This document shows, one piece after another, positions 53,609 through 62,001 of a stretch of DNA of 64,000 nucleotides. The first letter of the stretch is position 1; each line of letters opens with the position of its first letter. The translations under genes were made by a program, and so were the position numbers. The notes below the pieces were generated by a model. It did no database searches. It worked only from the letters and a program-made list of their open reading frames with translations, and was not told where the DNA came from. The DNA is from JAVVEH01 sp032251435 (lineage in GTDB: Bacteria > Verrucomicrobiota > Lentisphaeria > Oligosphaerales > MVZH01), in NCBI GenBank assembly GCA_032251435.1, contig JAVVEH010000012.1, positions 1 to 64,000 on the forward strand. The letters run 5' to 3'.

Positions 53609-53670
53609 GGAGTGTAATGGGGACGTTGTTGCATAACCTGGAGTGTAATGGGGACGTTGTTGCATAACCT
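53609..53670. repeat. 31-bp direct repeat, two exact copies
   Basis: ggagtgtaatggggacgttg and the following 11 bases ending in cataacct occur at 53609-53639 and again at 53640-53670; a 10-base piece also precedes. The words resemble repeats found next to IS200-like Y1 transposases, but no transposase is here. The rest of 53501-53825 has no gene. Confidence 0.9.
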
Positions 53671-53825
53671 TTACATATTAAACCTGTTAAATCATATGTC
53701 TTGTCACTAAACAGGGCTTTGCGCCATAAAACATTGCTTTTTTTCTAAAATTAGCTCTTTTTCCTGGTCAAAGACTTGGAAGACACCAAAAAGCCCGGCG
53801 TTTCCCCACCCAGACATTGCTTCCC

Positions 53826-56213
53826 CTAGTAAACGCACACGCGACAGACAGCCGCCGGACAGCCATGCGTCGCGGTCAGTTCCAACCTGAGTTCGCGGGT
53901 TGTGCATGGCTCGGCCAGGTCAATACAGACTTGCCCCTGGTGGTTGTCGGTGGTTTGATGAATGATCGTGCCCTGTTCGTCCCGCAACTGGAAATCCCGC
54001 ACGCAGAATGGCATGGCCCGCTCGGGATGTCCATACTGTACGGACTCCATTGGGTGGTCGTAATCAACGTCGAAGTCGATGACGACGCGCCGGATGGTCT
54101 GCGGGGAATCCCACGTCAGGCTCAGCGTCGGCTCTGGATCATCCTTCGCCGTGACCCATGTGTTGGTGGTCATAAATGGCCGGGTATAGCCTGATGCCAG
54201 CTGACTCTTTCCGAAGGCCGCAATGGGTGGCTCGAAAGTCGCCGCAAGCAGGTTGCCTTGGGGACGGCGCTGCGGCAGCCAGAATTCAAACGTGTCAAAG
54301 CCAATGCCTTCCGGTGGTGTCTGCACAGCCCGGTTTGCCACCTTCTTATTTCCCCTGTGGACTAAAGACAAGACCCCGCTGACCCGCTCTGCCGTGAGCG
54401 AGACCTCCACCCCATCGCGGCTCATGACGCAGAGAAAAACGTATTGCGCCCGATCGAGTTTCACATCGAAGTCGACTGTAACAGGCATATGCTTGCCGGG
54501 TCGCACCCGGACGGTCGAAACCGCCAGTGTCGTGTCCGGCGTAAAATTCCCCTCGCGTTCCGACCCCCGCAACTGAATCTCCACCTCTGTCTCCTGCAAC
54601 TTCGTTGCTTTTTCTGGGAGAGCATCTTCCTTCGATTGACCCGAAATGGCCTGTCGTCGCGGGCCACTCGGACCTGCGACCGCGGGACGGTCGCTCCCAT
54701 GTTCCATACTGAAGAACAGGGTCGTCCGCGGGAATCTGCCCGTTTCGGCGGGAATCAATAGCGCCCGGTGAAAATCCAGTGACACACTTTCTTCCGATGG
54801 CGGCAGCGCTGACAGGACATACTCACTGGAGGCCGTGATCGTTGCCTCGGCAGCCAGATCAACGGGATCCCGCAGGTTCACGTGTGGAATGTGCTGCCCG
54901 GTCCGCTGCAGGCGCAGTTGCAGTTCGGCCATGCGCTCCGGTGCGGTCAGCTCCCGCGGTAATTCCCTGTTCTCACGACATAAGGCGGCGGCCATACCCG
55001 CGGCCTGAGCCGCATGCGCGCAGGTCATCATTACCCGGGTTGACGCGAAAGCGACATGCGATGCGCTGATAATGCGGCCGGCCAGAAACAGGTTGTTGAT
55101 ATTACGGCTGTAGAGACAGCGGAAGGGAATCTGGTAGACGCCCCGGGAGTGCCACTGAGAACAACCTGGTTTTTCCGAATAGACGCCGTCGGCCGGGTGG
55201 ACATCGACGGCCCAGCCCCCGTAGGCGACCGCGTCGGGGTGGCGGCGCTGTTCGACAATATCCTGCTGGGTGAGCATCACATCGCCTTCAAACCGGCGGC
55301 TCTCGCGTTTGCCGGGAATCGTTCCAACCCACTCAAGCGTCAGGTTTTCCGCATCGGGAAACTCGCCGGAATTCTTGATGTAGTCCCATACACCATAGGC
55401 GATCCGCCACAGCTCCCACTTGATCGATTCGGAATCATGGATGGTATCCAGGGTTCCACCGTACTCGAGCCACCACAGCGAACAGCCGGCAACTCCGGTG
55501 CGGAGCTGACGGTAGCGGGGAATTTTCTTGATATCCTTCAAGGCGTAACTCGGGGCATGAAATTGCACGGGGCGGCCCGTGTCGCGCGAATAGAAATAGA
55601 TCGAATGGCCCAGGAGCTCGCCATACTCGGGCCCCGGGGCGAATCCCTCGCCGAATTCCGCGACTTTTTCCGCGCCCATGCGGAACGCCGCTCCGGCCAA
55701 AAATCCCACAATGCCATCCCCCGACGCGTCGCAGAACAGAGGCGCATGGCAGGTGTAGCGCGTCGCGTTCTGACTACAGAAACCGGATACCGCAATGATT
55801 CGATCCGGATCATCATCTGCCTTTTCAACAGCATCGACGGCCGTATTCAGTAAAAGTTGGATGTTGGGTTCCTCGATGACTTTTTCCAGCAGAATGGTAT
55901 CCACCAGCACCGGGTTCCCTTCAGGATTGCGCCAGGTGTTCTCCACCACCAGCTCGTTAACGACACCCCCCTCGCGGGCCCAGCGGTTGTTGTTGCCCAT
56001 GTGGCTCGTAGCACCCAGCATCCACAGCCTGATCTCGCTCGAGGCATTGCCGCCCAATACCGGACGATCCTGAATCAGGATAACTTTGATTCCCTGGCGC
56101 GCCGCGGTGATGGCGCAGCATGTGCCCGAAAGACCGCCGCCCACAACAACCAGATCGGCGTTCAGGGACATGTTCTTGAGTTCTCTGTTATTTGTCGGCG
56201 CTTCGGTGATCAT
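53826..56213 (-). CDS. FAD-dependent oxidoreductase (FAD_oxidored family) with C-terminal beta-domains
   Basis: 795 residues. Residues 18-45 hold the ADP-binding motif DLVVVGGGLSGTCCAITAARQG; then GGNASSEIRLWMLG, DASGDGIVGFLAGA and RIISASHVAFASTRVM are typical of the FAD_oxidored family. The last 350 residues are beta-rich and end in a discoidin-like domain. Near residues 503-526 the low-complexity HGSDRPAVAGPSGPRRQ is encoded by a dispersed repeat inserted in frame. No signal peptide. The ATG at 56213 overlaps the symporter end by 26 bases; ATG 56171 (MSLNADL) is the alternative. Cotranscribed with the symporter, it may oxidise an imported sugar-derived compound. Confidence 0.85.
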   Translation of the reverse strand: MITEAPTNNRELKNMSLNADLVVVGGGLSGTCCAITAARQGIKVILIQDRPVLGGNASSEIRLWMLGATSHMGNNNRWAREGGVVNELVVENTWRNPEGNPVLVDTILLEKVIEEPNIQLLLNTAVDAVEKADDDPDRIIAVSGFCSQNATRYTCHAPLFCDASGDGIVGFLAGAAFRMGAEKVAEFGEGFAPGPEYGELLGHSIYFYSRDTGRPVQFHAPSYALKDIKKIPRYRQLRTGVAGCSLWWLEYGGTLDTIHDSESIKWELWRIAYGVWDYIKNSGEFPDAENLTLEWVGTIPGKRESRRFEGDVMLTQQDIVEQRRHPDAVAYGGWAVDVHPADGVYSEKPGCSQWHSRGVYQIPFRCLYSRNINNLFLAGRIISASHVAFASTRVMMTCAHAAQAAGMAAALCRENRELPRELTAPERMAELQLRLQRTGQHIPHVNLRDPVDLAAEATITASSEYVLSALPPSEESVSLDFHRALLIPAETGRFPRTTLFFSMEHGSDRPAVAGPSGPRRQAISGQSKEDALPEKATKLQETEVEIQLRGSEREGNFTPDTTLAVSTVRVRPGKHMPVTVDFDVKLDRAQYVFLCVMSRDGVEVSLTAERVSGVLSLVHRGNKKVANRAVQTPPEGIGFDTFEFWLPQRRPQGNLLAATFEPPIAAFGKSQLASGYTRPFMTTNTWVTAKDDPEPTLSLTWDSPQTIRRVVIDFDVDYDHPMESVQYGHPERAMPFCVRDFQLRDEQGTIIHQTTDNHQGQVCIDLAEPCTTRELRLELTATHGCPAAVCRVCVY
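54636..54705. repeat. Dispersed palindromic element, copy inside the FAD oxidoreductase gene
   Basis: About 65 bases here match 57968-58035 in the same orientation at roughly three bases in four, including GGCCTG, TCGGACC and GGGACGGTC. The core GCGACCG-CGGGA-CGGTCGC forms a seven-base stem. It keeps the reading frame open. Confidence 0.7.
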
Positions 56214-57909
56214 GGGTATTTATCTTTGTTTGCTTGATTCGCCGCGAAAACACGAACAGCAGGGCGGCCAGAGCCAGCAGGACGCATGCGAAACCGGCGA
56301 GGAGCCCGCGGCTCGTGTCGTTCAACGGGATTAGGGCCAGCAATGTGACCGCGGAAGCCACGAGGCTGATACTGACGATCAACGCGGGGAATGCACTCGA
56401 TTGTGGGGGTTGTCGCTTGGATTCCCGGCTGGTCAATGCCTGGATCGCCGCCCAGCCCGGGGACTCTTTCCGGGACAGCAGGATAACCACGCTGATGATG
56501 ATCAACGGCAGAAATACACCGGTAAAGGTGCTGTCGGCAATCAGGGTCCCCTTGAATAGATCAGTGAACTTGACCAGTAAACCGAGGGGAAAGCAGATGC
56601 CTGCGGTAATCCAGATAGCCCGTGTCCCCATGCGTGGCGCGAACAATCCAAACAATGTGGGCGCCAGCAGGGGGGTGGCCATGACCTGGGTGATCGCGAT
56701 AATCAGTTTGGCCGCTCCCCCGACATGCGGTGTCCCCATGGCAATGAGGGCAATTGCCACCCCCAGAAGCAGGGTAAAAAAGCGCCCCATACGAACCATC
56801 TGTTTGTCGGAGGGATTTTGGGCAAGCGGTTTATAGATGTTTTCGGTCAGCACCCCGGAAAAGACATTCAACTGGGAGCTGATCATGCTGGCCGTCGCCG
56901 AAAACAACGCAGCCAGCATCAGCCCCAGCATGCCAATGGGTAACACGGCTTTGCAGGACATAATATAGGCCGTTTCGGCCATATGTGTAACGGTTTCCGG
57001 ATCCGCCCCCGCGGGAATCGGTTGCTGCACCCGCCAGAGCAGCGGCGGCAGCAACCATAGAAACGGACTCAAAAGGTAGAGTCCGCCGAACAGAAATGTG
57101 CTTTTCCGCGCGTCTTTCGGTGTCGGCACACACAGGTAACGCTGCACAAACGCCCAATCAGCGCCAATCATAAAATAATGGATCGCCACCCATCCGGCCA
57201 GGAAAAGGAAGGTGTATTTGTCGTTAGTGATCGCCAAAAAGCCAGCCGGGGCTTTCTCCAGAAACGCGGAAAATCCGCCCGCCCGGGCCAGAGCCAGCGG
57301 AATCACAAATAGAACCGCCAGATTAAGAATGATGAACTGCAGGGTGTCGGTCATCAGCACTGCCCACAGCCCGCCAATCATGGTGTAGCCCACCACAATC
57401 ACGGCAAAAACCAGGATCGCGATGGTCAGATGGGTTCCGGACAGGGATGCGTTGGCGCTGCCTTCCCCGCCCATCACCGCCAGCGTCAGCCGGGCGATGG
57501 CGTACAGAGCGCCACCGGTACCGACGATGCGAAACACCATCATGAACCAGGTATAGAAGTGAACCGCCGATCGCCCGAACCGTTTCTCAATGTAGTCGGC
57601 CGGTGTTTCGATCCCCATCCGCTTCCATTTGCCCGCGACCGTAAAACCGCAGGCAATGGCGGCAATGCCGTAACAGAGATTGATCGCAATCGCCACCACT
57701 CCATGCCGGTAGGCGATGCCTCCCCAAACGACAAACGTGTTCGCCGAAAACATCGTCATAAACGCGCTTAGGCCGCTGATCCACCACGGCGACTGCCCGC
57801 CCGCGGCAAACATGTCCGATGAATTTTTGATATAACGGCCGAGAAAGACTCCGACGCATACCGTCCCGGCAAGGTAAATGACTAAAACACTCCAGTCGGC
57901 AATACTCAT
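56188..57909 (-). CDS. Sodium:solute symporter (SSS family)
   Basis: 573 residues from ATG 57909 (MSIADWSVLVIYLAGTVCVG), with AGAGGA about 11 bases upstream; the frame runs on to 57972 without homology. Some 14 hydrophobic helices with FAAGGQSPWWISGLSAFMTMFSANTFVVWGG (TM1 region) and AALFSATASMISSQLNVFSGVL (TM8 region) define an SSS transporter; the C-terminal 90 residues are an extra helical extension. Not a close copy of the other symporter in the window. The downstream FAD oxidoreductase starts within its last codons, so transport and oxidation of one substrate is likely. Confidence 0.9.
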   Translation of the reverse strand: MSIADWSVLVIYLAGTVCVGVFLGRYIKNSSDMFAAGGQSPWWISGLSAFMTMFSANTFVVWGGIAYRHGVVAIAINLCYGIAAIACGFTVAGKWKRMGIETPADYIEKRFGRSAVHFYTWFMMVFRIVGTGGALYAIARLTLAVMGGEGSANASLSGTHLTIAILVFAVIVVGYTMIGGLWAVLMTDTLQFIILNLAVLFVIPLALARAGGFSAFLEKAPAGFLAITNDKYTFLFLAGWVAIHYFMIGADWAFVQRYLCVPTPKDARKSTFLFGGLYLLSPFLWLLPPLLWRVQQPIPAGADPETVTHMAETAYIMSCKAVLPIGMLGLMLAALFSATASMISSQLNVFSGVLTENIYKPLAQNPSDKQMVRMGRFFTLLLGVAIALIAMGTPHVGGAAKLIIAITQVMATPLLAPTLFGLFAPRMGTRAIWITAGICFPLGLLVKFTDLFKGTLIADSTFTGVFLPLIIISVVILLSRKESPGWAAIQALTSRESKRQPPQSSAFPALIVSISLVASAVTLLALIPLNDTSRGLLAGFACVLLALAALLFVFSRRIKQTKINTHDHRSADK

Positions 57910-58410
57910 TGGTGTTTGATCCTCTCTTGTAACTGCGTTACTTTTCAGGGGAGATCCGTTCCGCCCGGTCAACCCGAAAAGGCCTGCAGTTGCGCACTGT
58001 TCGGACCCGCGCCCGTGGGACGGTCACTCTCTTGCATGTCGACAGGGCTCAGTCAAGTTCTCAAGAAAACAGCTTATCATAGGTTGGCAACGTCGCTGAA
58101 TCAACACAGAAAAGTTGTTTAATTTTCCCAATAAGTTATATATTTTATCGACCGGAATTATTTCGCTGTTCCGCCAGCGGAACGCGCTGAAGGGAAGAGA
58201 GCGTCCTCCGATTACATTTTATCGTCCGGGTCTTCTGCAATTTTGGGGGCCGGGACAAGCGACACGCGGGGGGCCGTGGCATGGCGGTTCGCTCCTATTG
58301 CTGTCCTGAAAAACGATGAGAGGTGATATAGGAGACGCCTTCATAAAAGCAAATCGGAGGCTGACCCGTTTTTCACGGCGCGGTCAGGTATAAAAGGGGC
58401 GCTTCGTGGC
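57910..58410. other. Gene-free leader of the symporter/oxidoreductase operon
   Basis: No gene. The stretch 57968-58035 is the second copy of the dispersed palindromic element. GTTCCGC-CA-GCGGAAC (58168-58183) is a perfect seven-base inverted repeat that could be an operator for the minus-strand operon. AT-rich DNA at 58110-58165 may hold its promoter, but no clear -35/-10 pair was identified. Confidence 0.5.
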
Positions 58411-59208
58411 TTAAATCATCGCCTGCAATTGAGACAACAACGCCGGGGTTGTCGCTAGAACCCTCCACCAAGTCGGTTCGAACTCCTCAACAGACATCAC
58501 CCCGCCAGCCTCCTGTAAAATGACCGCCGCCGCGGCGATATCCCAGCTTCGCAGCCCTCCTTCATAAAAGCCCCCCAGCCTGCCGGCGGCGACATTGCTG
58601 ATATCATAGGCCGCCGCGCCCAGACAGCGGACCTTGCGGACATGATCCGTGATATGTGAGGCGACCCGCACCATGTCACGGCCCCGCTCCACGTTTTTGC
58701 CAAATCCCATAGAGAAGATGGTGTCGCTTAAATCCGCGGTGTCCGCCACGTGAACAGACGCTCCGTTCAGCGTCGCTCCCCGGGTGTGAATCCCGACGAA
58801 TAACTCATCCGTCGGCGGCGCGTAAACAACCCCGACAACCGGTTCGCCCAACCCTGGCAGACAGGTGTCCCCGCCGGCCATGCGGTAACAGGCGATCGAC
58901 GTGCAATAATACGGCAACCCGTGAAAATAGTTCACCGTTCCATCCAACGGATCCACCACCCACAGAAACTCCGCCCCGCGCTCCCCGCTGGCGCCGCTTT
59001 CCTCCGCCAACACCGCATGGTCCGGGAAACGGTCCTGAATCATGTCCTTAATCGCGGACTCCGCGAGTTTATCCACTTCCAGCTTCACATCCTTGCCCGG
59101 TGTGCCGTGCACAACCAGCTCTTTTCCATAGTGAACGCGCAAAAGCTCACCGGCGGCTTTGGCCGCGGACACCGCGGTCTCCGCGATTCGTGTGGTCAGA
59201 TTATCCAT
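58411..59208 (-). CDS. Inositol monophosphatase family protein
   Basis: 265 residues of the IMPase/SuhB/FBPase superfamily, lithium-sensitive magnesium-dependent phosphatases. Metal ligands: Glu69-Glu70 in LAEESG, Asp86, Asp89 in WVVDPLDGTVNYFHG (84-97), and the second motif SWDIAAAAVILQEAGG near residue 225. ATG 59208 has AAGGAG 7 bases upstream; a GTG one codon earlier is not needed. Substrates may be inositol 1-phosphate or another sugar phosphate. Single gene, convergent with nothing and divergent from the aminotransferase. Confidence 0.93.
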   Translation of the reverse strand: MDNLTTRIAETAVSAAKAAGELLRVHYGKELVVHGTPGKDVKLEVDKLAESAIKDMIQDRFPDHAVLAEESGASGERGAEFLWVVDPLDGTVNYFHGLPYYCTSIACYRMAGGDTCLPGLGEPVVGVVYAPPTDELFVGIHTRGATLNGASVHVADTADLSDTIFSMGFGKNVERGRDMVRVASHITDHVRKVRCLGAAAYDISNVAAGRLGGFYEGGLRSWDIAAAAVILQEAGGVMSVEEFEPTWWRVLATTPALLSQLQAMI

Positions 59209-59399
59209 CACTTAACTCCTTATTTTTGAGCCAAAGCATCGGCCAACCGGTCAGAAAACTGTACTATAAAGCCGATTCTTTCGATAAAAATCGTATTTTC
59301 CCGGATAGTTAGAACAAAAGATGGAACTATATTTTACATTTTATATCTCCGCGAATATGAGTGAACCGATCCGACCACGGGAACCACACACGAGGCGTC

Positions 59400-60683
59400 A
59401 TGTCAGCAATACCCCAATTAAGCCCCGAAGCCCTTCGTCAGTTAGCCGCGGAACTGCGGGTGTCCTACGCCCGTTTTCAGTCTCAAGGCTTGAACTTGGA
59501 CATCACCCGGGGCAAACCGTGCACCGAGCAATTGGACTTGGCCAATGGCATGCTGGCCGGTTGTGAGAATGAGTACGTCTGCGATGGTGTGGATGGCCGA
59601 AATTACGGCGGCGTGGACGGGCTGCCGGCCATGAAGGCCTTTTTCGCCGATTTCCTGGAAGCGCCCTCCGCGCAAGTGATTGTCGGAGGCAATTCCAGTC
59701 TGGCCCTCATGCATGACACCGTTCTCCGCCTGCTGCTCAAAGGAGTCTCCGCGGACGCCCCGGCCTGGAAAAATCAAGGGCCGGTGAAATTTTTGTGCCC
59801 CGTGCCCGGCTACGACCGCCATTTCGCCATCTGTGAAACTTTTGACATTGAGATGATCACCGTTCCGATGGGGCCCGACGGACCGGATATGGATGAGGTG
59901 GAACGGCTGGCGGCCGCGGACCCCGCGGTAAAAGGAATTTGGTGTATTCCTAAATACAGCAACCCCACCGGCATTACCTATTCGGATGAGATTGTGGACC
60001 GGTTGGCGGCCATGCCGACGGCCGCGGACGATTTCCGGATTTTCTGGGATAACGCCTACGCCGTTCACCATTTGACCGACACGCCTGACCGCCTTAAAAA
60101 TATACTCTCCGCTTGTGAGAACGCCGGCCATCCGGACCGGGTGTACGTGTTTGGTTCCACCTCCAAGGTCACGTTCGCCGGGGCCGGCCTGGGAGCGATG
60201 GCCGCCAGCGAGGCGAATATCGCCTGGTTGACAAAGCTCATCAGCATCCAGACGATCGGCCCGGATAAAATGAGTCAAATCCGCCACCTGCTGTTCCTTA
60301 AGGACATGGCTGCCGTGGATGCTCACATGAAGAAGCACGCCGCTATTATCAAACCAAAATTTGACGTGGTCTTGTCCATGCTCAGAGACGGATTGGGCGC
60401 CACGGGCTGCGCGGCCTGGAATGAGCCCCGGGGCGGTTACTTTGTCAGCGTGGACACATTGCCGGGATGCGCGGCCCGCACTGGCGCTTTGGCCGCTCAA
60501 GCGGGGGTGAAACTGACCCCGGCCGGCGCCACCTTCCCGTATGGCAAAGACCCTGAAGACAGAAATATCCGGATCGCGCCGACGCTGCCTTCTCTCGCTG
60601 TTATTAAAACCGCCATGGAATTATTCATTCTCTGCGTCAAGATCGCTTCCGTGGAAACATTGCTGGACGAAAAAATCGTCTGA
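59400..60683 (+). CDS. Class I PLP-dependent aminotransferase (aspartate/alanine type)
   Basis: 427 residues from ATG 59400 (MSAIPQLSPEAL), with GAGG just before. A fold-type I aminotransferase resembling the Asp_aminotransf (PF12897) group: LDITRGKP at the start, YSNPTG (Asn188), FWDNAY (Asp217 to the pyridine nitrogen) and GSTSKVTFAGAGLG with PLP Lys256. Arg-containing NIRIAPTLP near the end binds the substrate carboxylate. A long frame on the opposite strand is only a shadow. It is followed after 16 bases by a Gfo/Idh gene. Confidence 0.93.
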   Translation: MSAIPQLSPEALRQLAAELRVSYARFQSQGLNLDITRGKPCTEQLDLANGMLAGCENEYVCDGVDGRNYGGVDGLPAMKAFFADFLEAPSAQVIVGGNSSLALMHDTVLRLLLKGVSADAPAWKNQGPVKFLCPVPGYDRHFAICETFDIEMITVPMGPDGPDMDEVERLAAADPAVKGIWCIPKYSNPTGITYSDEIVDRLAAMPTAADDFRIFWDNAYAVHHLTDTPDRLKNILSACENAGHPDRVYVFGSTSKVTFAGAGLGAMAASEANIAWLTKLISIQTIGPDKMSQIRHLLFLKDMAAVDAHMKKHAAIIKPKFDVVLSMLRDGLGATGCAAWNEPRGGYFVSVDTLPGCAARTGALAAQAGVKLTPAGATFPYGKDPEDRNIRIAPTLPSLAVIKTAMELFILCVKIASVETLLDEKIV

Positions 60684-60699
60684 AATTAAGGATGTCATA

Positions 60700-61725
60700 A
60701 TGTCAGAAAAAAAACGAGTGGTTCTAGTCGGTTGCGGCGGCATTTCGAACGCGTGGTTTAACGCCGCTAAAAAATTCCCTGAAGACATTGAGTTTGTGGG
60801 ATTAGTGGACCTAAATCTTGAGAATGCCGGAAAGCGGAATGAGGAACATCAGTTAAACGCGGTGGTGGGCGCGGATCTGAAAGACGTGTTGAAACAAACT
60901 AACCCCGATATTGTGTTTGACTGCACCGTTCCCCCCGCCCATTGCGACATCGTCACCACCGCTCTCAATCACGGCTGTGATGTCCTGGGGGAAAAACCCA
61001 TGGCCGAAACCATGGATCAGGCGCGGGCCATGGTCAAAGCCGCTGAAGACAACGCCCGGACCTACGCGGTGATTCAGAACCGCCGCTATTTAAAAAACAT
61101 CGTCCAATACCGGGATCTACTGGCTTCCGGAAAACTGGGCAACCTGACAACCCTGAACGCCGATTTTTATCTTGGTGTCCATTTCGGCGGCTTCCGTGAC
61201 GAAATGGATCATGTCCTGCTGATCGACATGGCCATCCACACTTTCGACCAAGCTCGGTTTATTTCGGGAAAAGATCCGGTGTCGGTTTTGGCCTATGAAT
61301 GGAATCCGCCCGGTTCCTGGTACAAGCATGGCGCTTCCGCTGTCTGTATTTTCGAGATGAGTGACGGTGTCGTGTTCACGTACCGGGGCAGTTGGTGTTC
61401 TGAAGGCATGAATACCACGTGGCAGTGTGACTGGCGGGCGATCTGTGAGCATGGAACCCTGACCTGGGACGGCGGCGACGCTTTTGCCGGTGAAACCGTC
61501 ACAGAAGGTGAAGGCTTCACACGGAAAACGGAGCCGCTCCCCATCGAGCCGGCGGAAGAACTCGCCTTCACTGGACACGCGGGCGTGATGCATGAATTCT
61601 TGGAATCGCTGAAAAACAGCGTTGACCCGCAAACGGTCTGCACCGACAATATCAAGAGTCTGGCCATGGTTCACGCGGCGGTCGAAAGCGCCGAAACCGG
61701 CAAACAGGTGGTAATCAAATATTGA
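60700..61725 (+). CDS. Third Gfo/Idh/MocA family oxidoreductase
   Basis: 341 residues from ATG 60700 with AAGGA 8 bases upstream; the frame starting at 60541 lies within the aminotransferase gene and is a shadow. RVVLVGCGGIS is the Rossmann start and GEKPMAETMDQA the EKP motif; IDMAIHTFDQARFISG contains the catalytic-site His. It is only distantly like the two Gfo/Idh proteins at 22736 and 23898. The gene ends at a tandem-repeat array with an assembly gap. Confidence 0.9.
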   Translation: MSEKKRVVLVGCGGISNAWFNAAKKFPEDIEFVGLVDLNLENAGKRNEEHQLNAVVGADLKDVLKQTNPDIVFDCTVPPAHCDIVTTALNHGCDVLGEKPMAETMDQARAMVKAAEDNARTYAVIQNRRYLKNIVQYRDLLASGKLGNLTTLNADFYLGVHFGGFRDEMDHVLLIDMAIHTFDQARFISGKDPVSVLAYEWNPPGSWYKHGASAVCIFEMSDGVVFTYRGSWCSEGMNTTWQCDWRAICEHGTLTWDGGDAFAGETVTEGEGFTRKTEPLPIEPAEELAFTGHAGVMHEFLESLKNSVDPQTVCTDNIKSLAMVHAAVESAETGKQVVIKY

Positions 61726-61955
61726 CGGCGTGACGGCGTGACGGCGTGACGGCGTGACGGCGTGACGGCGTGACGGCGTGACGGCNNNNNNNNNNNNNNN
61801 NNNNNNNNNNNNNNNNNNNNNNNNNNNNNNNNNNNNNNNNNNNNNNNNNNNNNNNNNNNNNNNNNNNNNNNNNNNNNNNNNNNNNGTGACAGCGTGACAG
61901 CGTGACAGCGTGACAGCGTGACGGCGTGACAGCGTGACAGCGTGACAGCGTGATG
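61726..61955. repeat. 8-bp tandem array interrupted by a 100-N assembly gap
   Basis: Copies of cgtgacgg (left side) and cgtgacag (right side) fill 61726-61785 and 61886-61955; positions 61786-61885 are 100 N, the usual sign of a gap of unknown size. After it, cttcacgtttcacg-type repeats run to about 62005. The same unit occurs at 30311-30358. Confidence 0.95.
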
Positions 61956-62001
61956 TCTTCACGTTTCACGTCTTCACATCTTCACGTTTCACGTTTCACG
62001 T

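Noticed and set aside
53707..53907. 66-codon minus-strand frame after the FAD oxidoreductase
   Set aside because: Overlaps the end of the oxidoreductase in another frame and has no motif or ribosome site.
58470..58500. GGTTCGAACTCC resembling a tRNA T-arm
   Set aside because: Lies inside the conserved inositol monophosphatase gene; no cloverleaf can be built around it.
59442..60500. 352-codon minus-strand open frame
   Set aside because: Lies entirely opposite the aminotransferase, whose catalytic residues are intact on the plus strand.
61726..61955. Possible CRISPR array
   Set aside because: Units are 8 bases without spacers; it is a simple tandem repeat with an assembly gap.
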